Assembly: GCA_023268955.1 (NCBI GenBank)
Contig: JALRJW010000054.1
Location: forward strand, 1-6,412
From: Aliarcobacter sp.
GTDB taxonomy: Bacteria > Campylobacterota > Campylobacteria > Campylobacterales > Arcobacteraceae
DNA: 6,412 bases
Direction: 5' to 3'
Below are positions 1 through 6,081 of the stretch, piece after piece. A program made the position numbers and the translations under genes. A model generated the notes under the pieces. It searched no databases. It was not told the DNA's origin and worked only from the letters and a program-made list of their open reading frames with translations. Each line of letters starts with the position of its first letter. Position 1 is the stretch's first letter.

Positions 1-57
1 CTTATCTTTATAACTTTCTTTATTTCTATATTTCATAATGTCTAATGGTCCGTTTAA

Positions 58-837
58 CTCCAAACTGTCATCTTTATTTTTAATCATGCGTTTAAACCGA
101 TTGGTGAGTTATTTGCCTTTCCACCTAGGTTTTTTGTAAGACAACCAACCTTTGATAATTTTGTTGAACTTGCACGTATTACATCATCATCTGGAGTTCC
201 TTTTTCTAGATATATCGTGAATAGTTTAATTGTGACCATTATTGGTGTGTCTTTTTCAATTCTTATTACAAGTTTATCTGCTTATGGACTATCAAAACTC
301 AAATTTAAAGGTAAAAAACTTCTATTTGAAATCAATACTTTAGCTCTCATGTTTGTTCCGATTGCAGTACAAATTCCAAGATATTTAATTATTGCAAGAG
401 CAGGATTAATTGATACGTATTTAGGACATATTTTACCTGTCGTGATACTTCCTGTTGCGATGTTTTTATTAAAACAATTTATCGACCAAACACCGAACGA
501 GCTCATTGAATCCGCTAAAATTGACGGAGCATCAGAAATGGAAATCTTTTTCAAAATTATATTCCCTATTATTTTACCTGCGATTGCAACCGTAGGAATT
601 TTGTCATTCCAAGTATTGTGGAATGACACTTCCACATCTATTTTATATATCGATGATGAATCCAAACGTACGCTTGCATTTTTCATGATGAGTTTAACAT
701 CTCTTCAAGGAAATACCGTTGCAGGTCAAGGGATGGCTGCTGCAGCGTCGCTTATTATGTTTATTCCTAATCTTGTTTTATTTATTTTCTTACAAAGTCG
801 TGTGATGAATACGATGGCACATTCAGGTATCAAGTAA
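58..837 (+). CDS. CUT1 (MalG-type) ABC transporter permease, 5' part broken
   Basis: This is an inner-membrane permease subunit of an ABC importer, most likely for a sugar or oligosaccharide. Numbering from the GTG codon at 217, the EAA loop that docks on the ATPase is visible at residues 95-121 (E95, S99-A100, D103-G104-A105, P117, P121). Several hydrophobic segments surround it, and the C-terminus ends in the family-typical HSGIK. GTG 217 is not a credible start: the frame is open back to 58 and reads AFKPIGELFAF, the conserved stretch before the permease domain, so the protein begins further upstream. Stops at 43-45 and 55-57 block the frame. The missing N-terminus can be read through two frameshifts (see findings), so the gene is either damaged or carries sequence errors at a contig end. 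Its TAA overlaps the next ATG by one base, which points to co-translation. The substrate cannot be told from sequence. The family call is firm. Confidence 0.85.
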   Translation, partial: LQTVIFIFNHAFKPIGELFAFPPRFFVRQPTFDNFVELARITSSSGVPFSRYIVNSLIVTIIGVSFSILITSLSAYGLSKLKFKGKKLLFEINTLALMFVPIAVQIPRYLIIARAGLIDTYLGHILPVVILPVAMFLLKQFIDQTPNELIESAKIDGASEMEIFFKIIFPIILPAIATVGILSFQVLWNDTSTSILYIDDESKRTLAFFMMSLTSLQGNTVAGQGMAAAASLIMFIPNLVLFIFLQSRVMNTMAHSGIK

Positions 838-1961
838 TGAAAAAATTACTCATTGTTTTATTCATGTTGATGGCATTACCATTGTTTACTATAAAGGCGA
901 ATGGAGTGCCATACATTACATTTACCTATTCATCAACGAATGGGCGTTTTGTCTATACACAAGATGCCTATATTCCTTTATCGAGAACAGAAACATTTGG
1001 ATCATATACACTTGATAATCCGCAAGATATTACATTTGATGACAATGACATCATGTATATCGCAGATCGTGATTTAGGTGTAGTGATTGTATATGACGAA
1101 GAAAACCAAGTCACTCAAGTCATAGGAGAAGGTATTTTAGAAGGACCAACCGGTGTTCATGTTGGCTTTGATGGTAATGTATATGTCGCTGACTTTATTA
1201 CGAAAAAAGCATATCAATTTTCTAAAAATAATCAAGATCAATATGATTTAGTTGCAACATATGAGAAACCTTCGAATTCACCATTTTTTACAGATGATGA
1301 TCCATTTGATCCTACAAAAGTCACAACAGATAATGCAAATAATGTGTATGTTTTACTTGCAGGAAATGTCAATGGTCTTGCGCAATATAAAAATGATGGC
1401 ACATTTTTTGGTTATTTTGGTGGAAACAGTATTCCAGCATCTTGGCAAAATACTGTCACATTTTTATTTTTTGATGAAGCGACAAGACGTAATTTATTTC
1501 AAATCATTCCAGATCCAGTGTATAACTTAGCAACGGATCAAGATGGACTTATTTTAACGACAACAAAAGGTCTAGATGGGTATTTAAAACTCAACATTGC
1601 AAATTTTGTATTAAATCAATCCGTTTGGGGTTTTGATAATAACGAAGATATTTATGTAGGTCCATATGAGACTATTTTTGCAGTCACGAGTGAAGGGTAT
1701 ATCGTGGAATATGGTCCAGATGGTAGTGTTTTATTCATTTTTAGTGGTACCGATACATCCGGTATTCAAGGGTTATTTCAAAATCCTACCGGGATTGCTG
1801 TTAATTCTAAAAGCCAAATTTATGTCGTTGATGATCAAACGTCATCACTTCAAATATTTGTACCAACGTCCTTTGCCAATCTTGTGCATAATGCGATTGA
1901 GTTATATCAAGATGGACGCTATGTAGAAGCATTAGAACCATGGCAAAAAGTGACCATCTAA
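837..1961 (+). CDS. Secreted NHL-repeat protein, C-terminus cut off at the junction
   Basis: This is an exported beta-propeller-type protein. Residues 1-22 form a signal peptide (KK, a hydrophobic run, then an ANG cleavage region). NHL-like blades follow at about 60-90, 103-127, 158-188, 228-242, 281-303 and 312-341, each with a GP/NP-x-G/D-I/V start and a IYVAD-like strand. Residues 351-371 (AIELYQDGRYVEALEPWQKV) look like the first helix pair of a TPR repeat, so the native protein should continue. Instead it stops three codons later at TAA 1959-1961, inside sequence that belongs to the opposite-strand neighbour. The start overlaps the permease stop (TAATG), placing it in the same operon. 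In low-GC Gram-positives I recall NHL-repeat proteins with a TPR and a membrane tail beside CUT1 transporters, so a role in carbohydrate uptake or surface sensing is plausible but inferred. The precise function is unknown. Confidence 0.8.
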   Translation: MKKLLIVLFMLMALPLFTIKANGVPYITFTYSSTNGRFVYTQDAYIPLSRTETFGSYTLDNPQDITFDDNDIMYIADRDLGVVIVYDEENQVTQVIGEGILEGPTGVHVGFDGNVYVADFITKKAYQFSKNNQDQYDLVATYEKPSNSPFFTDDDPFDPTKVTTDNANNVYVLLAGNVNGLAQYKNDGTFFGYFGGNSIPASWQNTVTFLFFDEATRRNLFQIIPDPVYNLATDQDGLILTTTKGLDGYLKLNIANFVLNQSVWGFDNNEDIYVGPYETIFAVTSEGYIVEYGPDGSVLFIFSGTDTSGIQGLFQNPTGIAVNSKSQIYVVDDQTSSLQIFVPTSFANLVHNAIELYQDGRYVEALEPWQKVTI

Positions 1962-3074
1962 AAGGTTTCCTTGTAAATTTCCTTTTTTAGATGTTAAGTT
2001 ATAATTTAAATCTAAATTTGCTTTAGAATCAAAAACTTCAGGGTAATACATCATATTTGTAGCTTGTTTTACTTCAATACCTTTTACAGTAGCTTTAAAA
2101 GTGTCATTTAATAGTTCATAATTTAAAGAACCTCCTAAAATATTTGAAATACCAGTTACTTTTAATAAATCCTTACTTTGCTCAATGTTTCCATTTATAG
2201 TTGCATTTCCTCTCATTTTTGTTTGAGATAAATCATATAATTTAGCAAAATCTGAAACCACAATTTTATAGTCACTATTAAGTTTTAAAGCAGATATATC
2301 ATAAACAGCTTTTTGAACTTCAACATTTGCCATTGTAGTATTTAGATTTGCTTGCGTTATTGCTTGAGTACCTTTTAAATTTGTAGTAGTGTTAGTATTA
2401 AAAGCTAATAACTCTTTTAATTTTAAAGAAAAATCTTTGTTTACTAAAGCGTTGTTTACAACACCATTTGAAATAGTTGTTTTTACATTACCATCAAGAT
2501 TTTTTATGTCTGCACTTTTGATATTTGCATCAATATTTAAATCACCCTTTGCATATTTTGGTTGATTTACTAAATACAACAACTCATCAATTTTTAAATC
2601 AGTTGCTTTAAATAAAATATCTTTTGGATTTAAATCAACTAATTTAACATCATAATTCCCCTGCCCTTTTGCAACAAATAAATTACCTTTTACACTAGTT
2701 AAAGCAGCATCACCTATTACTGTACCTGTTGTTTTAACATTTCCATTTAATTGTTGATTTGTAAGATTTTTTAGAGTTGATAAATCTTGAACATCAACCT
2801 CATATTTTAAATCAAATGTTTTAGCTAACAATGAAATATCACCATTTACTTTAACAAATGATTTTTCATTTATTGTTGCATCAAAATTGATTTTATCCAT
2901 TGTTAAAGTAAAATCATTTACTTTTAAATTTGCACCACTATTTTGTGCATTAGCTATACTTTCAATATAACCAGCCACATAGTTATTTCCAGGTTTTGTA
3001 AATAGAACACCATATACAGCACCTATAATTATTAAGATTAAAAAAGTTAATCCAAAAAAAACTTTTTGTATCAT
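1932..3074 (-). CDS. AsmA-like periplasmic repeat protein, 3' end lost at the junction
   Basis: One N-terminal membrane segment (residues about 5-27, with no clear cleavage site) is followed by about 350 residues of short alternating hydrophobic strands. These include recurring NGNVKTT and INGNI-type units at about 110-118, 194-200 and 290-298. This layout is typical of AsmA and related bridge-like envelope proteins, anchored in the inner membrane and extending into the periplasm; the assignment rests on overall character, not on a signature motif. The start ATG (3072-3074) has a strong ribosome site AAGGGGA at 3079-3085 and a TATAAT box further upstream. The reading frame's last residues (FLPWF, stop 1932-1934) are antisense to the end of the NHL gene and are almost certainly foreign; native sequence probably ends around 1940-1955. 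The protein is therefore truncated here. It is divergent from atpE and shares the promoter region. Confidence 0.6.
   Translation of the reverse strand: MIQKVFFGLTFLILIIIGAVYGVLFTKPGNNYVAGYIESIANAQNSGANLKVNDFTLTMDKINFDATINEKSFVKVNGDISLLAKTFDLKYEVDVQDLSTLKNLTNQQLNGNVKTTGTVIGDAALTSVKGNLFVAKGQGNYDVKLVDLNPKDILFKATDLKIDELLYLVNQPKYAKGDLNIDANIKSADIKNLDGNVKTTISNGVVNNALVNKDFSLKLKELLAFNTNTTTNLKGTQAITQANLNTTMANVEVQKAVYDISALKLNSDYKIVVSDFAKLYDLSQTKMRGNATINGNIEQSKDLLKVTGISNILGGSLNYELLNDTFKATVKGIEVKQATNMMYYPEVFDSKANLDLNYNLTSKKGNLQGNLLDGHFLPWF
1935..1962. other. Probable chimeric junction between two genomes
   Basis: Two tail-to-tail reading frames overlap by 30 bases here, each broken inside a domain: a TPR helix pair on the + strand and a beta-repeat region on the - strand. 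Protein style and base composition change across this point. A shared TGGCAAAAAGT stretch (1941-1951) could be microhomology at which the pieces were joined. The exact breakpoint cannot be fixed without the parental sequences. Confidence 0.7.
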
Positions 3075-3078
3075 CTAG

Positions 3079-3117
3079 TCCCCTTAGAGTGTTTAATTTG
3101 TAATTTTTTCAATTATA
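3079..3117 (-). promoter_or_regulatory. Promoter and ribosome site of the AsmA-like gene
   Basis: On the minus strand a perfect TATAAT lies at 3117-3112, followed about 30 bases later by the ribosome site AAGGGGA (3085-3079) and the ATG at 3074. No good -35 box is seen; the upstream DNA is a run of A/T tracts, as is usual for the housekeeping sigma factor in Campylobacterota. The transcription start is expected near 3105. Confidence 0.55.
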
Positions 3118-3199
3118 TCTTTTTAAAATTAATATTAATAAAATACAATTAGATTAAAATATTTGTTGATTTTTAAACTTATTTTTATTTATAAATCAA

Positions 3200-3205
3200 T
3201 ATAAT
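3200..3205 (+). promoter_or_regulatory. -10 box of atpE
   Basis: A perfect TATAAT sits 80 bases before the atpE start codon, in very AT-rich DNA with T-rich tracts upstream and no convincing -35 box. Transcription should begin near 3211-3213, giving a leader of about 73 bases. It is back-to-back with the AsmA-like gene's promoter, about 85 bases away. Confidence 0.6.
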
Positions 3206-3255
3206 GTCACGTTTCAAAGTGATAAGTAGGGATACGCAAGCCGAACGGACTTTGA
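3206..3255 (+). promoter_or_regulatory. Possible structured leader of atpE
   Basis: The start of the atpE leader is noticeably richer in G and C than its surroundings. It holds a perfect inverted repeat, TCAAAGT (3214-3220) with ACTTTGA (3249-3255). A competing small hairpin, AAGCC-GAAC-GG(A)CTT, lies at 3238-3252. It may simply stabilise the mRNA of a highly expressed gene. No known riboswitch family is recognised. Confidence 0.35.
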
Positions 3256-3284
3256 TATTACTAAAATTTTATAAAGGATTCAGA

Positions 3285-3590
3285 ATGAAAAAAATCGTTC
3301 TATTAATGTTAGCGTTTGCTGGTTTTGCATTTGCTGCTGAAGGTCAATCTATGATTCAAGCTTACTCTGTAGTTGCTGCAGGTGTTGGTCTTGGTTTAGC
3401 TGCATTAGGTGGAGCTATCGGTATGGGTAATACTGCTGCTGCAACTATTGCTGGTACTGCTAGAAACCCAGGTTTAGGTGGAAAGTTAATGACTACTATG
3501 TTCATTGCTATCGCACTTGTTGAAGCACAAGTTATTTATACACTTGTTATTGCTTTAATCGCATTATACGCAAACCCATTTTTAGGATAA
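3285..3590 (+). CDS. atpE: F0F1 ATP synthase subunit c
   Basis: This is the 101-residue proteolipid that forms the rotating c ring of ATP synthase in the inner membrane. It is a hairpin of two membrane helices: about 24-56 with a glycine-rich face (G33, G35, G37, G42, G43, G46, G48) and about 69-96. They are joined by the polar loop R60-N61-P62 that contacts the F1 stalk. E80 in the second helix is the ion-carrying carboxylate. The protein ends YANPFLG, as many c subunits do. Residues 1-18 resemble a signal peptide, as in Campylobacterota c subunits. An upstream in-frame ATG at 3204 overlaps the -10 box and lacks a ribosome site, so the start at 3285 is preferred; it has AAAGGA at 3273-3278, six bases ahead. 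No other atp gene is adjacent, and a terminator follows directly, so it is a single-gene unit. This is the normal arrangement in Campylobacterota such as Helicobacter. Confidence 0.96.
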   Translation: MKKIVLLMLAFAGFAFAAEGQSMIQAYSVVAAGVGLGLAALGGAIGMGNTAAATIAGTARNPGLGGKLMTTMFIAIALVEAQVIYTLVIALIALYANPFLG

Positions 3591-3620
3591 TCTATAATTT
3601 AAATATTATAAATTATTTAA

Positions 3621-3654
3621 AAAAGGTCAAGAGTTTTTCTCTTGGCCTTTTTTT
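3621..3654 (+). terminator. Intrinsic terminator of atpE
   Basis: A 13-base-pair hairpin, AAAAGGTCAAGAG (3621-3633) with CTCTTGGCCTTTT (3639-3651), has one G-U pair and a TTTTT loop. It runs into seven Ts (3648-3654). It lies 30 bases after the atpE stop and separates atpE from the following gene. Confidence 0.9.
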
Positions 3655-3677
3655 ATGCCTACAAAATAGTGATTTAA

Positions 3678-3706
3678 TAATAGTTTACATATAATGTAAA
3701 TTATTA
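3678..3706 (+). promoter_or_regulatory. Promoter with palindromic candidate operator before the REC-PilZ gene
   Basis: A TATAAT -10 box (3690-3695) sits in the centre of the perfect inverted repeat TTTACAT-ATA-ATGTAAA (3684-3700). The symmetry continues outward to 3678 and 3706 with a single mismatched pair. A repressor bound here would block the promoter. In such AT-rich DNA the symmetry could be partly chance. The gene starts 28 bases after the -10 box. Confidence 0.45.
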
Positions 3707-3723
3707 AAAATTACAGGTACTTT

Positions 3724-4824
3724 ATGGAAAACATAAAAATAATATCTTCATTTACTCAAACATTATCATTAATGATATTTGAGAAAAATGACTCAATATC
3801 ATCAAAATTTGCAGAATATTTAAATTCGATATTCAAAAATATTTCTTATACAAAATTTCAAGAAGAAATGTATGAAAAAATTGATACTAATGATATTGAT
3901 ATTGTGATTATAGATCTTGCAACCCAAGATAAAGAATCGGGTTTTACTTTTGTAAAACATATAAGAGAAAGAAATCCATATATTAAAATACTAGTTTATT
4001 CTTCTTTTTCAGATATACATTTACTTCAAAATTGTATAAGATACGATGTATCAGGCTTTATTACAGATGAATCAAACCTTACTGATCTTAAAAGCTATAT
4101 AAAAAACTGTATTGAAAAGATATTTATTACTTTAGATAATAAGCTTTTAAAATATAAATTTGAAAATTTAAAAGTTTTAGATTGTATAAAATATTTAGCT
4201 GAAGATAGAGATTCAAAAGTTACAATTGTTAGTCACTATAAAGGTTTACCTTTAATTAGAGAAGCTATTATTATTTATTATGATGATCAAAGTGTTAAAT
4301 TAAAAATAAATGAAATACAAATAAAAACATTAAAATTAAATGATACATTAGCACTATCATCAATTTATCTAGGCATGGATATTCTAGTAAATATCTCTGA
4401 AATTGACTCTAAAAATAATTATGTTATATTGAATTATATCAATTTTATTGATTCATTTATACATCATAGAAAAACTCTAAGATTAGAACCAGAAGCTGAA
4501 GCTGAACTAATAATATCTGATAAAAATAAAAGACGAGTAAAATCACAAATATCTAATATTTCAATCAATCATATGTTATGTGAAATTTCAAGCTATAATG
4601 AATTTAATATGCATGCAAAATTAAATATCGCATTAAGAGTAAATAAAAACTCTAAAATCATAATAGGTAATGCTATTGTGAAAGATATTTTCAATACTAA
4701 TTCTGGTTTCAAAATGCTAATGAAATTTACATTAGGATTAGAAGATCATCAATTTTTAGAAAATTATCTATCAAAAAGAGTGAAAGATTTAATTAACGAA
4801 CTAAAATTTCCAACTAGTTTATAA
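3724..4824 (+). CDS. Degenerate receiver domain plus PilZ-like domain protein
   Basis: This is a cytoplasmic signalling protein of 366 residues with no membrane segment. Residues about 14-130 fold like a response-regulator receiver: D64 after the hydrophobic strand IVII is the phospho-acceptor position, and S93/S94 follow the next strand. The expected lysine after GFI is replaced (T114-D115), and the N-terminal acidic pair is reduced to E20 with D23. Residues about 145-245 form a linker domain resembling the N-terminal half of YcgR-type proteins. Residues about 247-360 resemble PilZ: R249-x-x-x-R253 matches the RxxxR motif for cyclic di-GMP, and N278-I-S280 matches the start of (D/N)xSxxG. 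The final glycine is H283, so binding may be weak or lost. A plausible role is control of motility or surface behaviour through protein contacts. The start has AGGT six bases ahead. It is a single gene between the atpE terminator and the convergent mod operon. Confidence 0.7.
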   Translation: MENIKIISSFTQTLSLMIFEKNDSISSKFAEYLNSIFKNISYTKFQEEMYEKIDTNDIDIVIIDLATQDKESGFTFVKHIRERNPYIKILVYSSFSDIHLLQNCIRYDVSGFITDESNLTDLKSYIKNCIEKIFITLDNKLLKYKFENLKVLDCIKYLAEDRDSKVTIVSHYKGLPLIREAIIIYYDDQSVKLKINEIQIKTLKLNDTLALSSIYLGMDILVNISEIDSKNNYVILNYINFIDSFIHHRKTLRLEPEAEAELIISDKNKRRVKSQISNISINHMLCEISSYNEFNMHAKLNIALRVNKNSKIIIGNAIVKDIFNTNSGFKMLMKFTLGLEDHQFLENYLSKRVKDLINELKFPTSL

Positions 4825-4877
4825 TCTTAAGAATTAATCATATTTGGCATTCTTTCACTTTTTTCTTTAGAACTTCT

Positions 4878-5225
4878 TTATATTGTAAGAGTTGCCCAAA
4901 GTTTATCATTTTGAAGTGCTTCATTTAAAAGTTCACCAGTGTGATTACATTTTATTCCTATAGATTCTAATTCTTCAACGGCGTTATATTCTTCTGCACA
5001 TACTATACAAGAGCTAAATTCAACACCATCTTTTTGTATTTCGAGAACTCTCTTTTTTATATCAACATTTGATTTAGCTTGTTTAATTGAAGCTCCCCAA
5101 AACATAATATGAACTCTTTTCCAATATCCTCTAGGAATTGATACTCCACCATAAAGTAGTGGAAATTTTAAAATTGAATCAACATTATCTGTTGAAATTA
5201 TTAATAATAGATTTTCTTTTTTCAT
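4878..5225 (-). CDS. DsrE-family protein
   Basis: This is a small soluble protein of 115 residues, the usual DsrE/YchN-like length. The fold pattern is a first strand LLLIIST, a W/G-rich middle, and a CIVC motif (C73, C76) followed by AEEYNAVEELESIGIKC (C93) and TGELL, close to the typical family ending in which a conserved cysteine precedes a short helix. Family members bind or relay sulfur in sulfur oxidation and tRNA thiolation, but many are uncharacterised, so the reaction here is unknown. It starts 3 bases after the modC stop, with its ribosome site AGGAT (5231-5235) lying in the last codons of modC, so it is co-transcribed with the molybdate genes. A sulfur-handling role linked to molybdenum enzymes, whose cofactor contains dithiolene sulfur, is a guess from context only. 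Confidence 0.75.
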   Translation of the reverse strand: MKKENLLLIISTDNVDSILKFPLLYGGVSIPRGYWKRVHIMFWGASIKQAKSNVDIKKRVLEIQKDGVEFSSCIVCAEEYNAVEELESIGIKCNHTGELLNEALQNDKLWATLTI

Positions 5226-5228
5226 ATT

Positions 5229-6080
5229 TTATCCTGCAATAATTGGAGTAAAAGCTTTGGCACTTACTCGCACAATTTGTCCAATTGTTAAATTTTCTTT
5301 TTCATTTTCACTTATTACTACTTCAACAAGTTGTTGACCAATAGAAATAACAGCTACATAAATAACATCGATTTTTCTTATATCTAAAAGTTCCCCTTCA
5401 AATGAAAACTTTTGACTTCCACTTGTTTGAAGTAACACTTCTTTTGCACTTCCATCTTTTGTAATTTTCCCATAATGAAGATTAATTACTCTATTAGAAA
5501 GACGATAAATTTCACTAGGATCATGACTTACCATAATTATAGTAGTATTAAATTCTTTGTGTAAAGTTAATATTTCATTTTGGAGTTTTGTTCTCATTGA
5601 TGGATCAAGGGCTGAAAGAGGTTCATCCATTAAAAGAAGTTTTGGTCTATTCATCAAGGCACGACACAAACTAACACGTTGTTTTTGTCCACCACTTAGA
5701 GTGTTTGGCATCCTATTTTTAAGGGTAATTAAATCTGTAATTGTAAGTAAATGTTCACAAAGTTCTTTATCTTTAGATACAAAAAGAAGATTTTCTTCAA
5801 CACTCATATTAGGAAATAAAGCGTAATCTTGAAATACAAATCCAATATCTCTTTTTTGTGAAGGAAGAGTCGTTTTAGAATCCATCCAAATCTCATCATC
5901 GACTTGAATAGTCCCACTTGCTGCTTCTAGTCCTGCAATTATTCTAAGAAGTGTAGTTTTACCACTTCCACTTTGCCCTGCTAATGTTATGAAATCCCCT
6001 TGATTAATTTCAAAATTAACATTTAAATCCATATCTCCATTTGCACCATGAAGCTGTTTTTTTATATCAATTTTTATCAT
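5229..6080 (-). CDS. modC: Molybdate ABC transporter ATP-binding protein ModC
   Basis: This is the ATPase that powers molybdate import, docked on ModB at the inner membrane face. Counting from ATG 6080, the motifs are complete: Walker A GQSGSGKT (35-42), Q-loop Q84, signature LSGGQ (128-132), Walker B LLLMDE (148-153), D-loop SALD (156-159) and switch H186. After about residue 225 comes one short Mop/TOBE-like domain. The total of 283 residues is shorter than E. coli ModC (about 350), so the second half of the regulatory di-Mop region appears to be missing. The frame also allows a TTG start at 6092 inside modB, but AAGG would then sit too close, whereas ATG 6080 has TGGA seven bases ahead and lies one base after the modB stop. 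ATG 6080 is therefore preferred. Molybdate versus tungstate or sulfate is decided by the ModB-type partner, not by ModC itself. Confidence 0.9.
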   Translation of the reverse strand: MIKIDIKKQLHGANGDMDLNVNFEINQGDFITLAGQSGSGKTTLLRIIAGLEAASGTIQVDDEIWMDSKTTLPSQKRDIGFVFQDYALFPNMSVEENLLFVSKDKELCEHLLTITDLITLKNRMPNTLSGGQKQRVSLCRALMNRPKLLLMDEPLSALDPSMRTKLQNEILTLHKEFNTTIIMVSHDPSEIYRLSNRVINLHYGKITKDGSAKEVLLQTSGSQKFSFEGELLDIRKIDVIYVAVISIGQQLVEVVISENEKENLTIGQIVRVSAKAFTPIIAG

Positions 6081-6081
6081 T

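Noticed and set aside
282..686. 134-codon - strand open frame opposite the permease.
   Set aside because: It mirrors the conserved permease domain including the EAA loop; no start signal and no family resemblance.
1932..1961. Natural convergent gene overlap between the NHL and AsmA-like genes.
   Set aside because: Both proteins are cut mid-domain at the same place and the flanks look like different organisms, so the overlap is better explained by the junction.
3221..3250. The GGGATACGCAAGCC stretch in the atpE leader resembles part of a cyclic di-GMP (GEMM) riboswitch.
   Set aside because: Only a short piece matches; the first stem, the tetraloop and receptor, and the rest of the conserved core are absent, and the leader is too short.
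3204..3284. Longer atpE start at ATG 3204 adding 27 residues.
   Set aside because: That ATG overlaps the TATAAT box, has no ribosome site, and the extra residues are charged and precede a normal signal-peptide-like start at 3285.
4829..4854. Possible terminator AAGAAT / ATTCTT between the REC-PilZ and DsrE genes.
   Set aside because: The stem is 6 base pairs, nearly all A-T, with a 14-base loop, too weak to call for either strand.
5557..5826. 89-codon + strand open frame opposite modC.
   Set aside because: It is antisense to the conserved ATPase motifs, has no ribosome site or recognisable protein, and is a shadow frame.
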